From Chlorella sorokiniana (Eukaryota > Chlorophyta > Trebouxiophyceae > Chlorellales > Chlorellaceae), in assembly GCA_025917655.1 (NCBI GenBank), contig CP084616.1, positions 682,001-746,000 on the forward strand: DNA of 64,000 nt. Reading direction: 5' to 3'. Shown piece by piece: positions 11,664 through 23,672 of this stretch. Both the position numbers and the translations under genes were made by a program. The notes under the pieces were generated by a model. It had not been told where the DNA came from, made no database searches, and saw only the letters and a list, made by a program, of their open reading frames with translations. Numbering within the stretch: position 1 is the first letter of the stretch; each line of letters begins with the position of its first letter.

Positions 11664-11842
11664 TCGAGGGGGAATTCCTCCTCGTTTGAGGACGGTTCCT
11701 CAATTTAAAGGGCGTGAGGCAGCCCTGTCGCGATGTGACACGGCATGCCTTGTATCCAAGCGAAGTGCCTGGCCCAGAAGGCCGTCCTGCCTGGGCTGCA
11801 TGTCCGCCTTGTTGCTGGAAGGATAAATGATAACAAAGAGCG

Positions 11843-11847
11843 TGTAA
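11843..11847 (+). terminator. TGTAA poly(A) signal candidate
   Basis: TGTAA is 180 nt past the dehydrogenase stop and 52 nt short of the convergent helicase stop, so the two 3'UTRs probably abut or overlap. Confidence 0.4.
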
Positions 11848-11898
11848 ATGTAGCGAGAGGATCGCTCAGGACAGCGTGCACGAAAGTCGCACTGCAGG

Positions 11899-14800
11899 CT
11901 ACCGCCGTCCCCTGCCCTTGCCGCCGCCCTTGCTCACGCCGCCGCGCGGCTTCAGCCCGCCACCGCCCTTGCCGCCGCCCTTGCCCTTGAAACCCCGGCC
12001 GCTGTCCCCGCCGCCTTTCGGCTTGCCGCCGCCCTTGCCCTTGAAGCCTGCGCCGCTGGCCGCGCCGCCTTTCGGCTTGCCGCCGCCGCTGCTGCCTGCG
12101 CCGTTTGCTTTGAAGCCGCCCTTCTTGCCGCCCTTGCGCTTGCCGCCCTGCTCCTTCGCCATGCGCTCCGACTTGCGCTGCACAGGGTGATGAGGTGGGC
12201 ATCCCAGTTGCGCGCTCAGCTCCGACAACATCCCCCCCAATCCCGTGCACAGTCACGCGCAGCGGCGGCAGGCCGGCCGGCGGGCTCAGGCCGGCACGCG
12301 GCGGCACTACGGCTGCGTGTCCAGCAATGCACTCAACTTACTGGGTGTTCCTCAAAGCAGCGGAACTCCCAGCAGCTCCTGCGGCGTAGCATGCAGGCGC
12401 CACACGCTGCCTGCCGCAGCCCCCCACCCAGCCTCCACCTCCCGCCCCGCCATCCAGCGGCTGCGCCCGGCCGCCGCCGCCCGCTGCCGCCTCACCCTGG
12501 CCAGGTGCTCCTTCTTCCTGGCTTCCAGCTTCCGCGCCTTGGCCACCTGGTCCTCGTTCTTCACCTCGTCCCGCACGTGGGAGTTGACCAGGCCAGCCTT
12601 CAGCGGGTTGCTCCACCCTCGCCCGCCGCGCTTGAACCTGCACAGGGAAAGTGCCGTGTGTGGTGGGTGGGTGGGCAAGGGTATTTTTATTGGGGGGCGC
12701 GCGCGCGGGGGCACTTCAGGGCTAGGAAGCCTAGGGAACAGGCGTGGGTGGGGCCGGCAACACGCTGGAGATGTCCAGAGCGCATGGGCGCACAAGCAGG
12801 CAGAAGCGGCGACAGGCGGAGGCGCGCAGCAATGATGTTACACAGCTGTCGGCTGCCGAGGGGCCAGCAGCGGCACGCGCCTATCGCCCATGGCCGCCGC
12901 CAGCTGCGCGCTGTGCTGCTCGCCGGCGGCGCCGCCCCGACGCGCAGCCGGTTCTTCTTGGCCCACTTCTGGTAGATGCCGGTGGGGCCCTTGGAGCCCT
13001 GCGGGGAAGCACGGGGGAAGCACGGGGGAGGGGCGGGGCAGGGACGCGGCGGTGGGCGGCGGGACCAGCGCTTCGACCCAGCTCGCCGCGCCGACGCGTG
13101 CCAGATGCAGCTGCTGCTGGATAAGACGCGCTTTGGTGCCAGAAACATCTGCTGCTCCTGCCCGCACCCCGCCTGGCCCCTGCCTGCCCCGACATGCATC
13201 CGGCCCGGCCCGGGCGAGGCACCCCTCCCAGCATGCCACCGTGAGCCCCCTGATGGCGCCGCCATCGCCGCCGCAGGCCCCTGCTGCACGCCCCCCCCCC
13301 CCCCCAAACACACACACACCTTTGCGCCCGACTCGGTCTTGACCCGCTTGCCCGCCTTGATTGTTTCGTCGGCGCCCAGCTTCACGTACCGCTTGGACCG
13401 CTTGTCCCAGTGGTAGGCTGCCCGCTTCTGGGCGCGCATGCCGTCTGCAGGCGGGAGGGCAGGCAGGGGGCGGGGAAGGTCCTGGGGGAAGGCCGCAGGC
13501 GGAGTGGGCAGGCACTTCAGTGGGCGGGCGCGTCTGGGGAAGGGCAGGCGGGGCGGGGGTGGCAGCTGCCTCGGCATCGCCCGCTGGCCGCGCTGGGCAG
13601 TGAGCAGAGGGGGAGACTGCCCAGGCCAGAGATTTTGGCAGCCGGGGTGGGTGGTGTGTGTGTGGGGTGGGGTGGGTGGGTGGGTGGGTGGGTGGATGGG
13701 GGACACAGTTACCTGGCAACCTTGTCCAGCGCAGCGCAGGCGCAGGCGCAAAACCCGCCTGCGCGCGGCCGGCCCCTAGCCCACCCACCCGCATCCTCCG
13801 CTGTCAGGTCCATCACGGCGTCCTTGAAGCCGCCGTCCCCCAGCTCGTAGAAGCGCTCGGCGGCGTCGTTGTCCTGGGGTGTGTGGCTGATGTAGAAACC
13901 GGCCTCGCGGAAGCGGCTGCGACGCGAGGGGGGCGCGCGCGCCATTAGATGGCAGCAAGCGGAGGCAGCAGCCAGCTGATGGCTTTGAGCAAACGAAAGG
14001 CAGGAGTGTTCACAATTGCGGGAAAGGGGAGGGATGAGAAAGGAGGGGGTGGAGGGGCCGGCAAGCACCACCGCTTGGTGTGAGCCCTGCCGGGGTCGGG
14101 CAAGGCCCGGCGCAGCAAACAGCAGCGGTAGCAGCCTGCCAATCCCGCACAGCAGGCCCCGGCGCACCCAGGCTGCAGCTCCTCGTCAAGCGCAAAGCGC
14201 TGCCCGCGCTGCGCTTGCCGCCGCCGCCGTCCTGCCGCCGCTGCGCTGCCTCGTCGTCGCTGCCGCTGCCAGCGGCTCCGCCCTGCGCCCCTTCGTCGCT
14301 CGACCACCCGCCCTCTCCGCTGTCGCCCTCCTGCTGCTGCTGCTGCCCCCCGCGGGCGGCTGCTCGCGGCCGCCCGCCGCGCCCGCTGCAACGTCGCCGG
14401 TCGCCGAGGAGGCGAGCTGCGGCGCGCGGTCGCCCGGGCGCGTGCCGCCGCAATCTTGCCGGCGTGCGCCTCCCGCTTCTGGCGCATCACGTCCACCCGC
14501 CGCTCGTAGGGCGCCGCCGCAATCAGGCCCGGCATGGACATCACGCCTGGGGGAATGGGGTGTGGGTGGGGTGTGAGTGAAAAAGGCTGGTTTGTGGCTG
14601 GAAGGCCCAGGGCAGATTGAGGCGGGCTTGAAGCGAGCATCGCATGCCAGACCGCCCGCAGCCCACAGTGCGCAGCCCACAGTGCGCGGCGGCCTTGCCC
14701 GCAGCCCACAGTGCGCAGCGGCTGGGCAACGGGAAGCCTCCGCGGCTGGCGTTTCCGCACCACTCCCCGCCGAACCTCTGCCGCCCCGCCGCCCCTCACC

Positions 14801-17800
14801 CGCGCCCTGGCCCTTGCGCGCCGCCGCCACCTCAGCCTCAAAGACGGTCTGGGAGGGGCGGTAGCTGCGCAGCTTCTCGGCGATCTCCGCCAGCGACGAC
14901 TGCGCCTCCAGCCCGCCCAGCGCGTCTGAAGGCAGCGCCGCCGCCAGAAGCGGGTGGATGCCCTCCTGCTTGACGAGAAGGGGGTGGAAGGCGGGGTGGG
15001 GTTGGCTTCAAGTAAATTCAAGTAAACTAACGCAAGAATGAGCCTGCTTGTGCCTGCACCGCCACCTTGGCCCCCTTCCGACTCCAGCCCCTCCCCACCC
15101 GAACCCCCTCGCCTTGGGCAGCGTCTTTGCGCGCTTGACGCTCGGCGGCAGCGGACGGCCGCGTCTTGAGGTAGAGGCCAAACGCGTTGTCGGCGCTGCG
15201 CGACGCCAGCTGCAGGTCGTGGGCGGCTCCCATCAGCTGGCGCACGCGGTCCACGCAGTCGTCCAGGGCGGCCTGCGGGCGGGGGGAGGGGGGTCCAGCT
15301 TGGAGGGCAGTGGGCAGCTGGGCAGTGGCAAGGAGGGAGGGCAAAGGTATGTGCACGAGTGCCGCAATTTGGGTCGGGGGAGGGCAGGGGGCCATTGTTG
15401 AGAGAGGCAGTGGAAGAAGAGGAGGGGCACAGATGGGGTCGGGGATTGGAGGCAAGAACGAGAGTTGCATTGTGTGTGCGCGCGCATGAGGCAGCAAAGG
15501 GCACAGCGCGGCGGCAGCGCGAGGAGCCCCGAGCCAGCGGCTGCTCGCATGGCATGGCTGAAAAGGCGGCTGCAGGGGCAGCAGCTGCTCGCCTGCGGGA
15601 AGGCGCCGTAGATGGAGGATGGGCCAAAGGCGGCGCCCTGCGCGGCGTCGGCGGCCTCTCGGATGCCTTGCACCGGCGCGGGGTGTGGGGGCGGGAGAGG
15701 AAGAGGTGCAGGTCCAGCAGGAACGGCATCTCGTCCCTGCGGGCACAGCGGGCACAGCGGGGGAGGGGGAGGGACAGGGGGAAGGGGGAGACAGCGATTC
15801 AGTGTGAGGTGGTGATGGTCTTGAGGGGGCGCCCGGACTTGCCTTCCAATTTCGCTCGTGCGTGGCGTAACAGGCATGAGCAGTCAGAGCAGGTGAGGGG
15901 CGCCCAACTGGCGGAAGGTCGGGCCACCCACAGCGCCCCCAGGCCGTCCGTCCAATCCCACCCTCCAACCTCCCCACATCCACACCTGGTGAGCAGGCTG
16001 TAAGAGATGCCCACACGGCCTGCACGCGCCGCACGGCCGCTGCGGTGCACAAACAGCTTGGGCTTGGGGGAAGTCTGCAGGGCACGGGGGAGCAGCGTGG
16101 AGGGCGGAGCGAGCAAAGACGGCGCTGCGGCACCGTCAAACAAGCCGCGCGGTGCCCAAGGTTGCCCCCTTATACCCACCGTAGTGCACCACGTTGTCAA
16201 GGAGCGGGATGTCTATGCCTCTCGCCGCCACGTCAGTCACCAGCAGCAGCTTCACCTTGCCCGCGCGGAACTTGGCGATGTGGATCTTGCGGGCAGCCTT
16301 CGCCCAGGGGGTGTGGGGTGGGGGAGCGTGAAGGCGGTCGTCAAACACGGGCGCTGGGTGCAGTTGAAGGCTGTGAGGGGGCATGGGGCGTACACGCACC
16401 ACAGCCCCCCGCCACCACCCCACACACACCCCCCACACCCACCCACCCACCCACACACACACACACACACATCCACATACCCACATACAAACACACCACC
16501 AAACACCCACCCACCTGGTCCATCTGGCCGTGCACGTGGGCCGCCTCGAAGCCCTCCCGCTCCAACAGCCCCGCCAGGAACTCGACGTGGTGCCGCGTGG
16601 CTGCACCACACAGGGGGCCAGGCAACAGGGTGGGAGGGCGGTGTGATGAAGAAACCACGGTTGCGCCTTGCCCCTTGCCCTTGCACGGCAACAGCATGCA
16701 AGCAACGAGCTTGCGGGCGTCGCTGCGGCTGCAGGGCCCAGCCAACGGCGCTGCGGCCGCGGCTCGTCACAGAGCAGAGCAGGGGAGGGGAGAGCAGAGC
16801 AGAGCAGCGGACGGGCGGGAAGCGGGGAGGGGGAGGGGCGGCGGCGGCTCACAGGCAAAGACGATGGTGAGCTGGTGGGCGGGCAGCACCTCGCGCAGCA
16901 GGAAGAGCAGCGCCCGGGCTTGTCCTCCTGCCTGCGTGGGGCGGGAGGGCGGCGGCTCACGCGAGTGCCCGCGCGGTGAAGCAACACCACGGCCCAACAA
17001 CCCTCCCCTGCTTCGATGCGTGTCGGCACACTGCGGTAGCGGCGCTGCGCGAGATGCAGGCGCCGCAGCGGGTTCCCACGCTGCACGCTGCCACGCTCGC
17101 CTCTCCCTGTGCCCCCTGCCCACACGCCGGCGCCCCTCCACAGCCGCCCCGCTGCACCGCCCCCGCCGCGCACCTGACTGTGAAGAAGGCCAGCCCCAGG
17201 TCCGGCGAGATCTTGGTGTCCGCATCCAGCCTCACCAGCTCCGGGCAGCGCAGCCCCGCCCGCGCAAACTCGGCCAGAGCGGCGGGCATGGTGGCAGAGA
17301 AGAGCAGCGTCTGGCGCGAGGAGCCCACCGCCGCCATAATCTGTGTGGGTAGGAAGGGGGTGACGGGTCGGGTGTGGTGGTGTTTGTGCATGGTGGGTGG
17401 GGCTAAGGGTAGGGACGTTGTGCGCCGCGACTCGGCGCTGCCTTGCTCTGACCAGGGAGCAGCGCCTCATCCAACAATTGTTGATGCTCCCGCTCACTCT
17501 GTCGTCTGTCTGCCCACCCAGCAGAGCCGAGCAGGGGCGGGTCCACGATCCTCCCTCCCAGCCCCCACAACCCCCACACCCACACCCCCCCACACACCAC
17601 CACCACCAGGCACCCACGCACCACCACCAGGCACGCACGCACCACCACCGCCCACCCACCCCCACCACCAGGCCCCCACGCACCCCCACCGCCCACCCAC
17701 CCCCACCTGCTTCAGCTGCTCCGCGAAGCCCATCTCGAACAGGCGGTCGGCCTCGTCAAACACCAGGTACTGGCAGCCGCGCAGGCTCATGCCCGACACC

Positions 17801-18380
17801 TCCTGCAGGTGGTGCACCAGGCGGCCTGGGGGGGGATGTGTGTGTGTGTGCGTGTGCGTGTGTGTGCGTGTGTGTGTGTGTGTGTGTCCATAGAGGGTTA
17901 GACGAGGTGAGGCAGCGCGTAGATACGGGGGCGGCGGCGGCGGCACGGACAGCACCGCGCAGCGGCGGGGCCGCAGGCCGCCAGAGACGCCGCGGTCGGC
18001 GGGGACGGGGCTGGGCTTGCGGCGTGGCAGGGCGGGCGTCGGGGCACGTGCAGGAGGCAATGTGTGAATTGTGCTGCAGAGTGTGCACACAGGAGAGGCG
18101 GCGCACCGGGTGTCGCCACCAGGATGTCTGGGTTGGCCGCCAGCTCAGCAAACTGGGCCTCCATGCTGTCGCCGCCCACAAGCACTGCGGCGGCAGAGTG
18201 GGGGCAGGCGGCGCGGGGCGGTGAGAGGCTTGCAGGCAAGCGGCGCGCTGGTTGCTGCGTGCGGCAGGTGTGCCTGGCCGCCGCTGGCTTGCCGCCTCTG
18301 AGATGCGAGTCATGCAGGGGCACTGGTGTAGAGGGCCGACCCTGCGGCTGATGTGTCGCGAGGCATTACGCGCGACCCCC

Positions 18381-18436
<56 letters not shown>

Positions 18437-19240
18437 CCACCATACCACAACCTGTCACCCCCAGATGCATGCATGCGCATCCTACTTCAAGGAACATCTA
18501 AAAGCCGAAAGAAGCAGGCTCCCCTTCTCACCAGCGGTGCGCAGGTTGGTGCAGCGCCCCAGCTCCTTCACCACCTTGTGCGTCTGCAGCGCCAGCTCGC
18601 GCGTCGGCGACAGGATGACGGCGCGCGCCCCCAGCCCCCACGCCGTGCTCCCTCAGCCGCTCAATCATGGGGATCACAAAGGCGGCGGTCTTGCCAGAGC
18701 CGGTGCGTGCCATGCCCACCACGTCGAGCCCCTGCCGCAGGGGAGGCACACAGCTCAAGGTAAGAGCAGCATACAGAGATGGCAATCGTGAGCGGCAGGG
18801 GCACAGCTGTCGCCGCCTTCCAGCGCACCGCCAGGCAGTCAGGCAGTCAGCGCTGGGCGGAGAGCGGGTGCTGGGCGGCGGCACGCACCTGCAGGATGAG
18901 CGGCAGCGTCTTGCGCTGTATGGGCGTCGGCAGGCGGAAGCCCTTGCGCCTGATGGCCTTCAGCACCGGCTCGCTCAGGTTCATGGTTTCTGCGGCAGCG
19001 GGGCAGGCGTGGCAGGGATACGATGAGCCGCGCCTCGCAAAGGCCAGCGCGAGGGCTGTCGCCGCTGCCTGCCGCCGCCCGCCGCCGCTCACCAAAGCTG
19101 CCCGGCTTGGCCTTCTTCTGCAGCTTCTTGCGCCGCCCTGTGAGCTTCTTGTTCTCCTCATCAAAACCAAACTCCACAACGTCGGCCGAGGGGAACTCGC
19201 CGCCACCAGCGTCGGCCAGAAGGTCCTCGTCGTCAGACAT
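11899..19240 (-). CDS. DBP10: DEAD-box ATP-dependent RNA helicase, DBP10/DDX54/RH29 type
   Basis: This is a nucleolar DEAD-box helicase of the family that acts in 60S ribosomal subunit maturation. The start at 19240 begins [20 protein letters not shown], an acidic N-terminus. About 19 exons follow. The Q-motif is [17 protein letters not shown] (18989-18889), motif [12 protein letters not shown] (exon 18731-18532, which also holds PTREL), motif [14 protein letters not shown] (17828-17707), motif [11 protein letters not shown] (17341-17173), then [15 protein letters not shown] (16600-16516), [20 protein letters not shown] (16299-16184) and [13 protein letters not shown] (16074-15986). Family-specific C-terminal blocks follow: [11 protein letters not shown] (near 15110), [17 protein letters not shown] (13445-13318), [13 protein letters not shown] (about 13000-12955) and a basic tail of GGGKPKGG and GFKGKGG units. 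Several exons show one-base frame changes (18635, 15690, 15140). It is divergent from the GT14 gene. Confidence 0.9.
11973..12080 (-). repeat. 54-bp coding tandem repeat in helicase tail
   Basis: Two adjacent 54-bp units (11973-12026 and 12027-12080), close to identical, each encode 18 residues of the KPKGG...GFKGKGGG type. They lengthen the basic, Gly-rich C-terminal tail of the DBP10-like helicase. Confidence 0.75.
13645..13695 (+). repeat. GGGTGGGT tract, G-quadruplex-prone
   Basis: Repeated GGGT/GGGGT units lie in an intron of the helicase gene (C-rich on the sense strand), next to the exon at 13918-13791. Many spaced G-runs fit the G-quadruplex pattern; the folding itself is inference. 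Confidence 0.6.
17838..17887. repeat. GT/CA microsatellite at an intron 3' end
   Basis: About 24 GT units with a few interruptions. On the helicase sense strand this is a CA repeat plus a C-run, ending directly at the acceptor of the exon that carries the DEAD motif. Confidence 0.8.
18379..18432. repeat. Perfect CA microsatellite, about 27 units
   Basis: A nearly pure CA repeat in the helicase intron between the exons at 18731-18532 and 18186-18107. It would be a variable-length marker. Confidence 0.85.
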
Positions 19241-19878
19241 GCTGCCCCCTGCTACTTTGCGATTCTACCAGGAGCAGTCTGATACGCCGACAGGCCAGCC
19301 GTTATGTCTAGACGCAATGCAGCAGAGCTGCAATCTGCATGCACGAAAGAGAACCTGGCGCTGCCCCAATTGAGCTACTTGATGAATGAGCAACGCTTTG
19401 AATATGGAGGTTGCTTGCAGGGCCCCCACTCTTGCGCCGAAAAGTTGGCCAGGCTGGAAGCCGCTGGCGGCGCCGAGTTTCCCGCTTGCTTGCGGTGCGC
19501 CGGGCTCCTGTGCAAGCCAGAGACAAGCGTGGAATCTTAGGGAGCATAAAATTGTGTTCAAAGCTGCCGCAACATCAACAAACTCCCGGGTGCACGTGCC
19601 TGCAAAATCGTGCGCCAATGCCAGTGCATGCCAGCTGTGGTGCAGGGCTTGCAGGGCACGTGCGTTGCAACCAGCGCCTGATTTCTTGATCTACGATGTC
19701 GTTATCAGTGTATCGTCATTTACCCAAACCCTGAAACCCGTACAACCCACCCTTCAGCACAACTTTGTCGAGAGCTGGTTGTCGAGCACCCTGACGGGCC
19801 CCTTGCCAGCTGTCTGATTGAGCGCTAGGATACGGTGGACTAGGGGGCGCCCCGATGGCCTGCCGTGTTTGAAGGGGG
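19241..19878. other. Intergenic, divergent promoters
   Basis: This lies between the start codons of the minus-strand helicase and the plus-strand GT14 enzyme. No coding exon or RNA gene is supported. A tRNA-D-arm-like string near 19365 was examined and rejected. Confidence 0.45.
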
Positions 19879-22800
19879 ATGGCTGCGCCGGCTCGGCCGC
19901 GGCGGCCGCTGGCCTTGCCACCCGGCGGGCTCTTGGCCTCAGCTGCGGGTTTTGCCATCTTGGCGCTGGGGGCCATGATGCTGTTTGCAGTGCTGACGGG
20001 CACGGGGCAGCTTCGGCTGGGCACTCAGGCCAGCCTGGCCGGTGCTGCGCAGCCGCTGCTGGCGGCCCCCTGGAACCCGGCATCCCTGCAGGCCGCAGCC
20101 GGCATGGGCAGCCAGGCGCCCGGCAGCGCCGCCGCCGCAGCTGGCAGCGCAGGATTACCAGACGGTGTGTCAGCCACAGGCGGCGCTGCCCTCCAGGATC
20201 GCTCCATCGAAGGCGACTGGGGCAGCACCGCCGGCAACATCAGCGCAGCCGAGGCGGAAGCGGAGCGGTTGCAACAGGAAGCAGCAGAGGAGGACCAGGA
20301 GGAGCAGGAGGAGGAGGAGGAAAACAATACGGTGCATACAGCGGGCGGCAGCCCCGCTGCAGCAAGCGGGGAACGGCGGCGGCTGCTACCGCCCGAGCGC
20401 GCCCGCAGCTGGCAGCCCGCCAGCCGACACCTCCTGTAGCGAGGTGAGCGACCACGTTGTGGCTGCTCGCCATGCATCGGTGATTGCAACCCAGCGTTGG
20501 TGCTGGGACATGACCCAGCAATGCTGCAGCGCCCTTGCTGCCTGCCCCGCTCTCCAACCGAGCACGGGCCGCATGACCCGGGTGCACGCGCCTCGCCCGC
20601 AGGCGCTGGGCGTCAAGAAGGTGGCGCTGCTGTTCCTCACCACCCGCCGCCTGGCCCACGAGAAGCTGTGGCGGCTGTGGATGTGGGACGCGGCGCGGCT
20701 GGCGCCCCTGCAAGCGGTGCAGCACCTGCAGCGCGCGGTGTGCGAATCTCCGGCGGAGGCGGCTGCCGCCACGTGGCGCCGGATGCGCGCTGCCTGCGCG
20801 CAGCGCCCGGAGCTGGCCGCCACCCCCGGCGGTGCGGTGGAGCTTCCAGAGCAGCACCTGTTCAGCATTTACGTGCATGCCCCGCCCAATTACAAGGGTG
20901 GGCTGCCAGCTGGGTCGGCAGCTGCAGCGCTGGGCCCAGCTGCCGATGCTGTGCTGCGACGGAGCGGATCCCCGCCAGCCCGCCTGCCGCTCCTGTCCTG
21001 CTGCGTTTACCCACGCAACCTTCTTCTTTCTCCTTGGTCGCACACTCGCTGCCTCCAAGTGCCGCCGCCCTTTGCCGCTGCCCGTCCCCACGCGCAAGGC
21101 ACGCACACCATCAGCCCTTTCCCCCTCCCCCACCCGCACCCCCGCCCCCAGGCTTGGAGTTCCAACCCCTCTTCCAGTCTCGTGTGCTGCCGCAGCGGCT
21201 GCGCACCTGGTGGGGCACCGCCGCCATCACCGACGCCGAGCGAGCGCTGCTGGCGGCCGCGCTGCGCGACCCAGCCAACGAGCGGTGGGGTGGGGGCTTG
21301 TGGGTTGCCGGGCATGTACCCATGCTGTTGGGGTGGGGGTGGGTGCTTGTTCGTGTTATGCAAGAGTGAGCGAGGTCTGTGCGACTGTGTCTGCGAGGTT
21401 GTGTGTATGCCAGCGGCGCAGCGCAGCACGGCACGGAATCAGAAGCGCGGGGCAAGGCCGGGCCAAGCAGCTGAGGGCAGGCCGCAGCTGCAGCGCGCCG
21501 CTGCAGCAGCACGCCTGCCAGCTGCCCTTGCTGGCTGAGCCCTGGCCCCTCCTGCGCCTGTGCCCCCTCCCCTCCTCCCCCGACAGCTTTGTGCTGGTGA
21601 GCGACCACGGGGTGCCGCTCTACGACCCGCTCACCACCTACCAGCAGCTGATGGCGGAGGATCGCTCCCGCGTGCGCGCATGCCCGCGCGGCAGCATGAG
21701 CATAGAGCGCTGGAACGACGGCATGGCGGTGGGTGGGTCCGGGAGGGGTGCGGTGGTGTGGTGGTGTATGTGGGGCGCGTTTTTGAGATGCTGAGGCCGC
21801 CGCCAAGCGGATGGCGCTTGTGCGGACCTGAACGGGCCGCATATGCAGGCCGCTCTCTGCTCGGCGGCTGCCAGAGGGCCCCCTCCTGCCTGCCTGCAGA
21901 CAAAGCGGCTGCAGAAGCGGCACTGGCGCAAGAGCAGCCAGTTCTTCTCGCTGACGCGGCGCCACGCCGAGGCGGTGGTGCGGGACCGCGAGGTGTACAG
22001 CGCGTGAGTACCGCTGCGCTGTGCTGCGCTGTGCTACGGTCGCGCTGAGCTGGGCTGCACTTCTGCCCGCAAAGGGCTGTGCACCACAAGAACCGTTGCT
22101 TGCTGGCGATGCCACGGCCGCCTGTCCGCTGCCCCACCTCCCGCTGCCGCAGCTTCAAGGAGCGATGCGACGAGCGGCGCAAGCTGTGCGTGCCCGGTGA
22201 GCCTGCCAGCAGCGGCCGCACGCGGTTCTTGGAGGGCGGCCCCAAGCCCCGAATGTGTGTTGCGGGTGGGGGTTGTGGTGGTGGTGGTATGTGTGTGTGG
22301 GGGTCCTCTGACACTGGAACCATGGGGGATCTTTGTGTGGCGGACCTTCGCGCCCGGCCGCAGACGAGCACTACATCCCCACCCTGCTGGCGGTGCTGGG
22401 CCTGGAGAACGAGACGTACTGCGACGGCTGGGGCGTGGCCTACACCGACTGGTCGCGCGGCGGCATGCACCCCAGGAGCTTCAAGTGCGCCGCCCAGCAA
22501 CCCCCTCCCCCTTCTCCAACACCCGTTCTGGGCTGCTGCACGTGCCCTGCTCCGTGCCGCGCCGCAGAGCCAGCAGCCGCCCGGCTCCCGGCGTGCGGTC
22601 GCTCCTGCCGCAGCGGGCAAGCGGCCCCGAGCCGAGGCTGAAGGGGTGGCTGCCGCCGCCGCCCTGCCCCCGCCGCTGCGGCGCAGGCCTCGGGAGATCA
22701 CCCCGCGCTGTTCAAGGCGATGCGCTGGGACTGCCAAAACGCCACGGAGGCTGCCGGTGGTGAGGGCCCCTGCAGCCCGCTGGCGCCTGCGGCCCTGAGC

Positions 22801-23574
22801 ACGTCTGGCAGCGTGCAGCCCGCAACGCAAACGGCAAACCCCACCGAAGCCTCACCCCGTCCAAGCCTGCGCTCCTCTCCCCCTGTTTTCTTGTGTCAGC
22901 AAACAAACAAACAAACACATACTCGCGCCCTCCCTCCCCCGACCCTGCCCCCTCCAGATGCCGAACGCATGTTTGTGCCACTGGACCAGCTGCTGGCGGC
23001 GGGCGACGACGCGGCGGCGGCGTGCGAGCAGCTGCGCGCCGCCGCCGCGGCCATGCAAGGCGGCGGCACCCACGCGTACGCGCACCCGCTGGGGGTTCCT
23101 GCCCCCTGACAGGTGCGTGCATGAGCAACGCTGCGTGTGCTGGGCACCCGCTCACACAGCAAACCAATCGCCTGCTCATCAAGCACATCGGTCTCTCCCT
23201 GTGAGGAGCCGCACCTGGACACACCGGCTAACCAGCGGGTCTTGTCCCCCTCCCTCCCCCGCCCCACACACTCACTGCTTGCAGCCCGCAAGTTCCCGCC
23301 CTACACCACCCTACGCGTGCGCCAGCTCTTCCTGTCTTCCTGCCCCCGGCACAGCCCGCGTGCGCAGCAAGGCGGCGGCCACCTTGGCTTCCGCCGCGAC
23401 CCGAGCCTTGCGCTCTTCCGCGGCCAAGCCTGCACGCTGGGGGTGGAGAAGACGCTGGGCGGCGGCGCGGCGGCGGCGGGGGCGCGGGAGACGCCTGCTG
23501 TGTGCGCTGTGGTCCGCCCCGCGCGCTGGCTGCCGCTGCCCGCCGCACTGCTTGACGCCTGTGACGCGGGGTGA
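19879..23574 (+). CDS. GT14 glycosyltransferase, core-2/I-branching-like (DUF266/BC10 type)
   Basis: A type II membrane protein of the Golgi lumen is predicted. From ATG 19879 the first exon gives a short basic/Pro leader, a hydrophobic anchor (SAAGFAILALGAMMLFAVL) and an acidic stem with an E-rich run. The catalytic domain starts at about 20600 with VKKVALLFLTTRRLAHEKLW and LFSIYVHAPPNYKG. It continues with WWGTAAITDAERALLAAAL (21210-21260), SFVLVSDHGVPLYDPLTTYQ (21588-21648), WRKSSQFFSLTRRHAEAVV (21930-21985), DEHYIPTLLAVLGLENE with the DWSRGGMHP motif (22364-22480), then LFKAMRWDC (22710-22736), RMFVPLDQLL and the C-terminal ARKFPPYTTLRV (23285-23320). This order matches plant DUF266 proteins, thought to modify wall or arabinogalactan glycans. 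Stop at 23572-23574, 98 bp from the convergent neighbour's stop. The acceptor sugar is unknown. Confidence 0.82.
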
Positions 23575-23641
23575 ACCTCTCCTGGGCTCGATAAACTCGA
23601 AACCGCTTGAGAGTGACAGATGAAGGCATGGCGGGAGTTGA

Positions 23642-23646
23642 TTACA
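23642..23646 (-). terminator. TGTAA poly(A) signal candidate
   Basis: TTACA on the + strand gives TGTAA, 27 nt past the stop of the minus-strand coiled-coil gene. Confidence 0.4.
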
Positions 23647-23672
23647 CAGTGGCTGATGCCGGCAGCGGCGGC

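Noticed and set aside
12687-15729. Very long minus-strand frames (300-600 codons) across the helicase introns
   Set aside because: They read through introns and change from helicase-like to low-complexity sequence; the real coding segments are short exons within them.
17838-18432. Long GT/CA repeats considered as Z-DNA or origin elements
   Set aside because: They sit in introns of one gene and similar repeats occur at many introns here; nothing marks them as an origin.
19304-19390. tRNA-like string on the minus strand (AGCTCAATTGGGGCAGCGCC)
   Set aside because: It resembles a D-arm, but no box B, T-stem or pairing acceptor stem follows, so no tRNA gene is supported.
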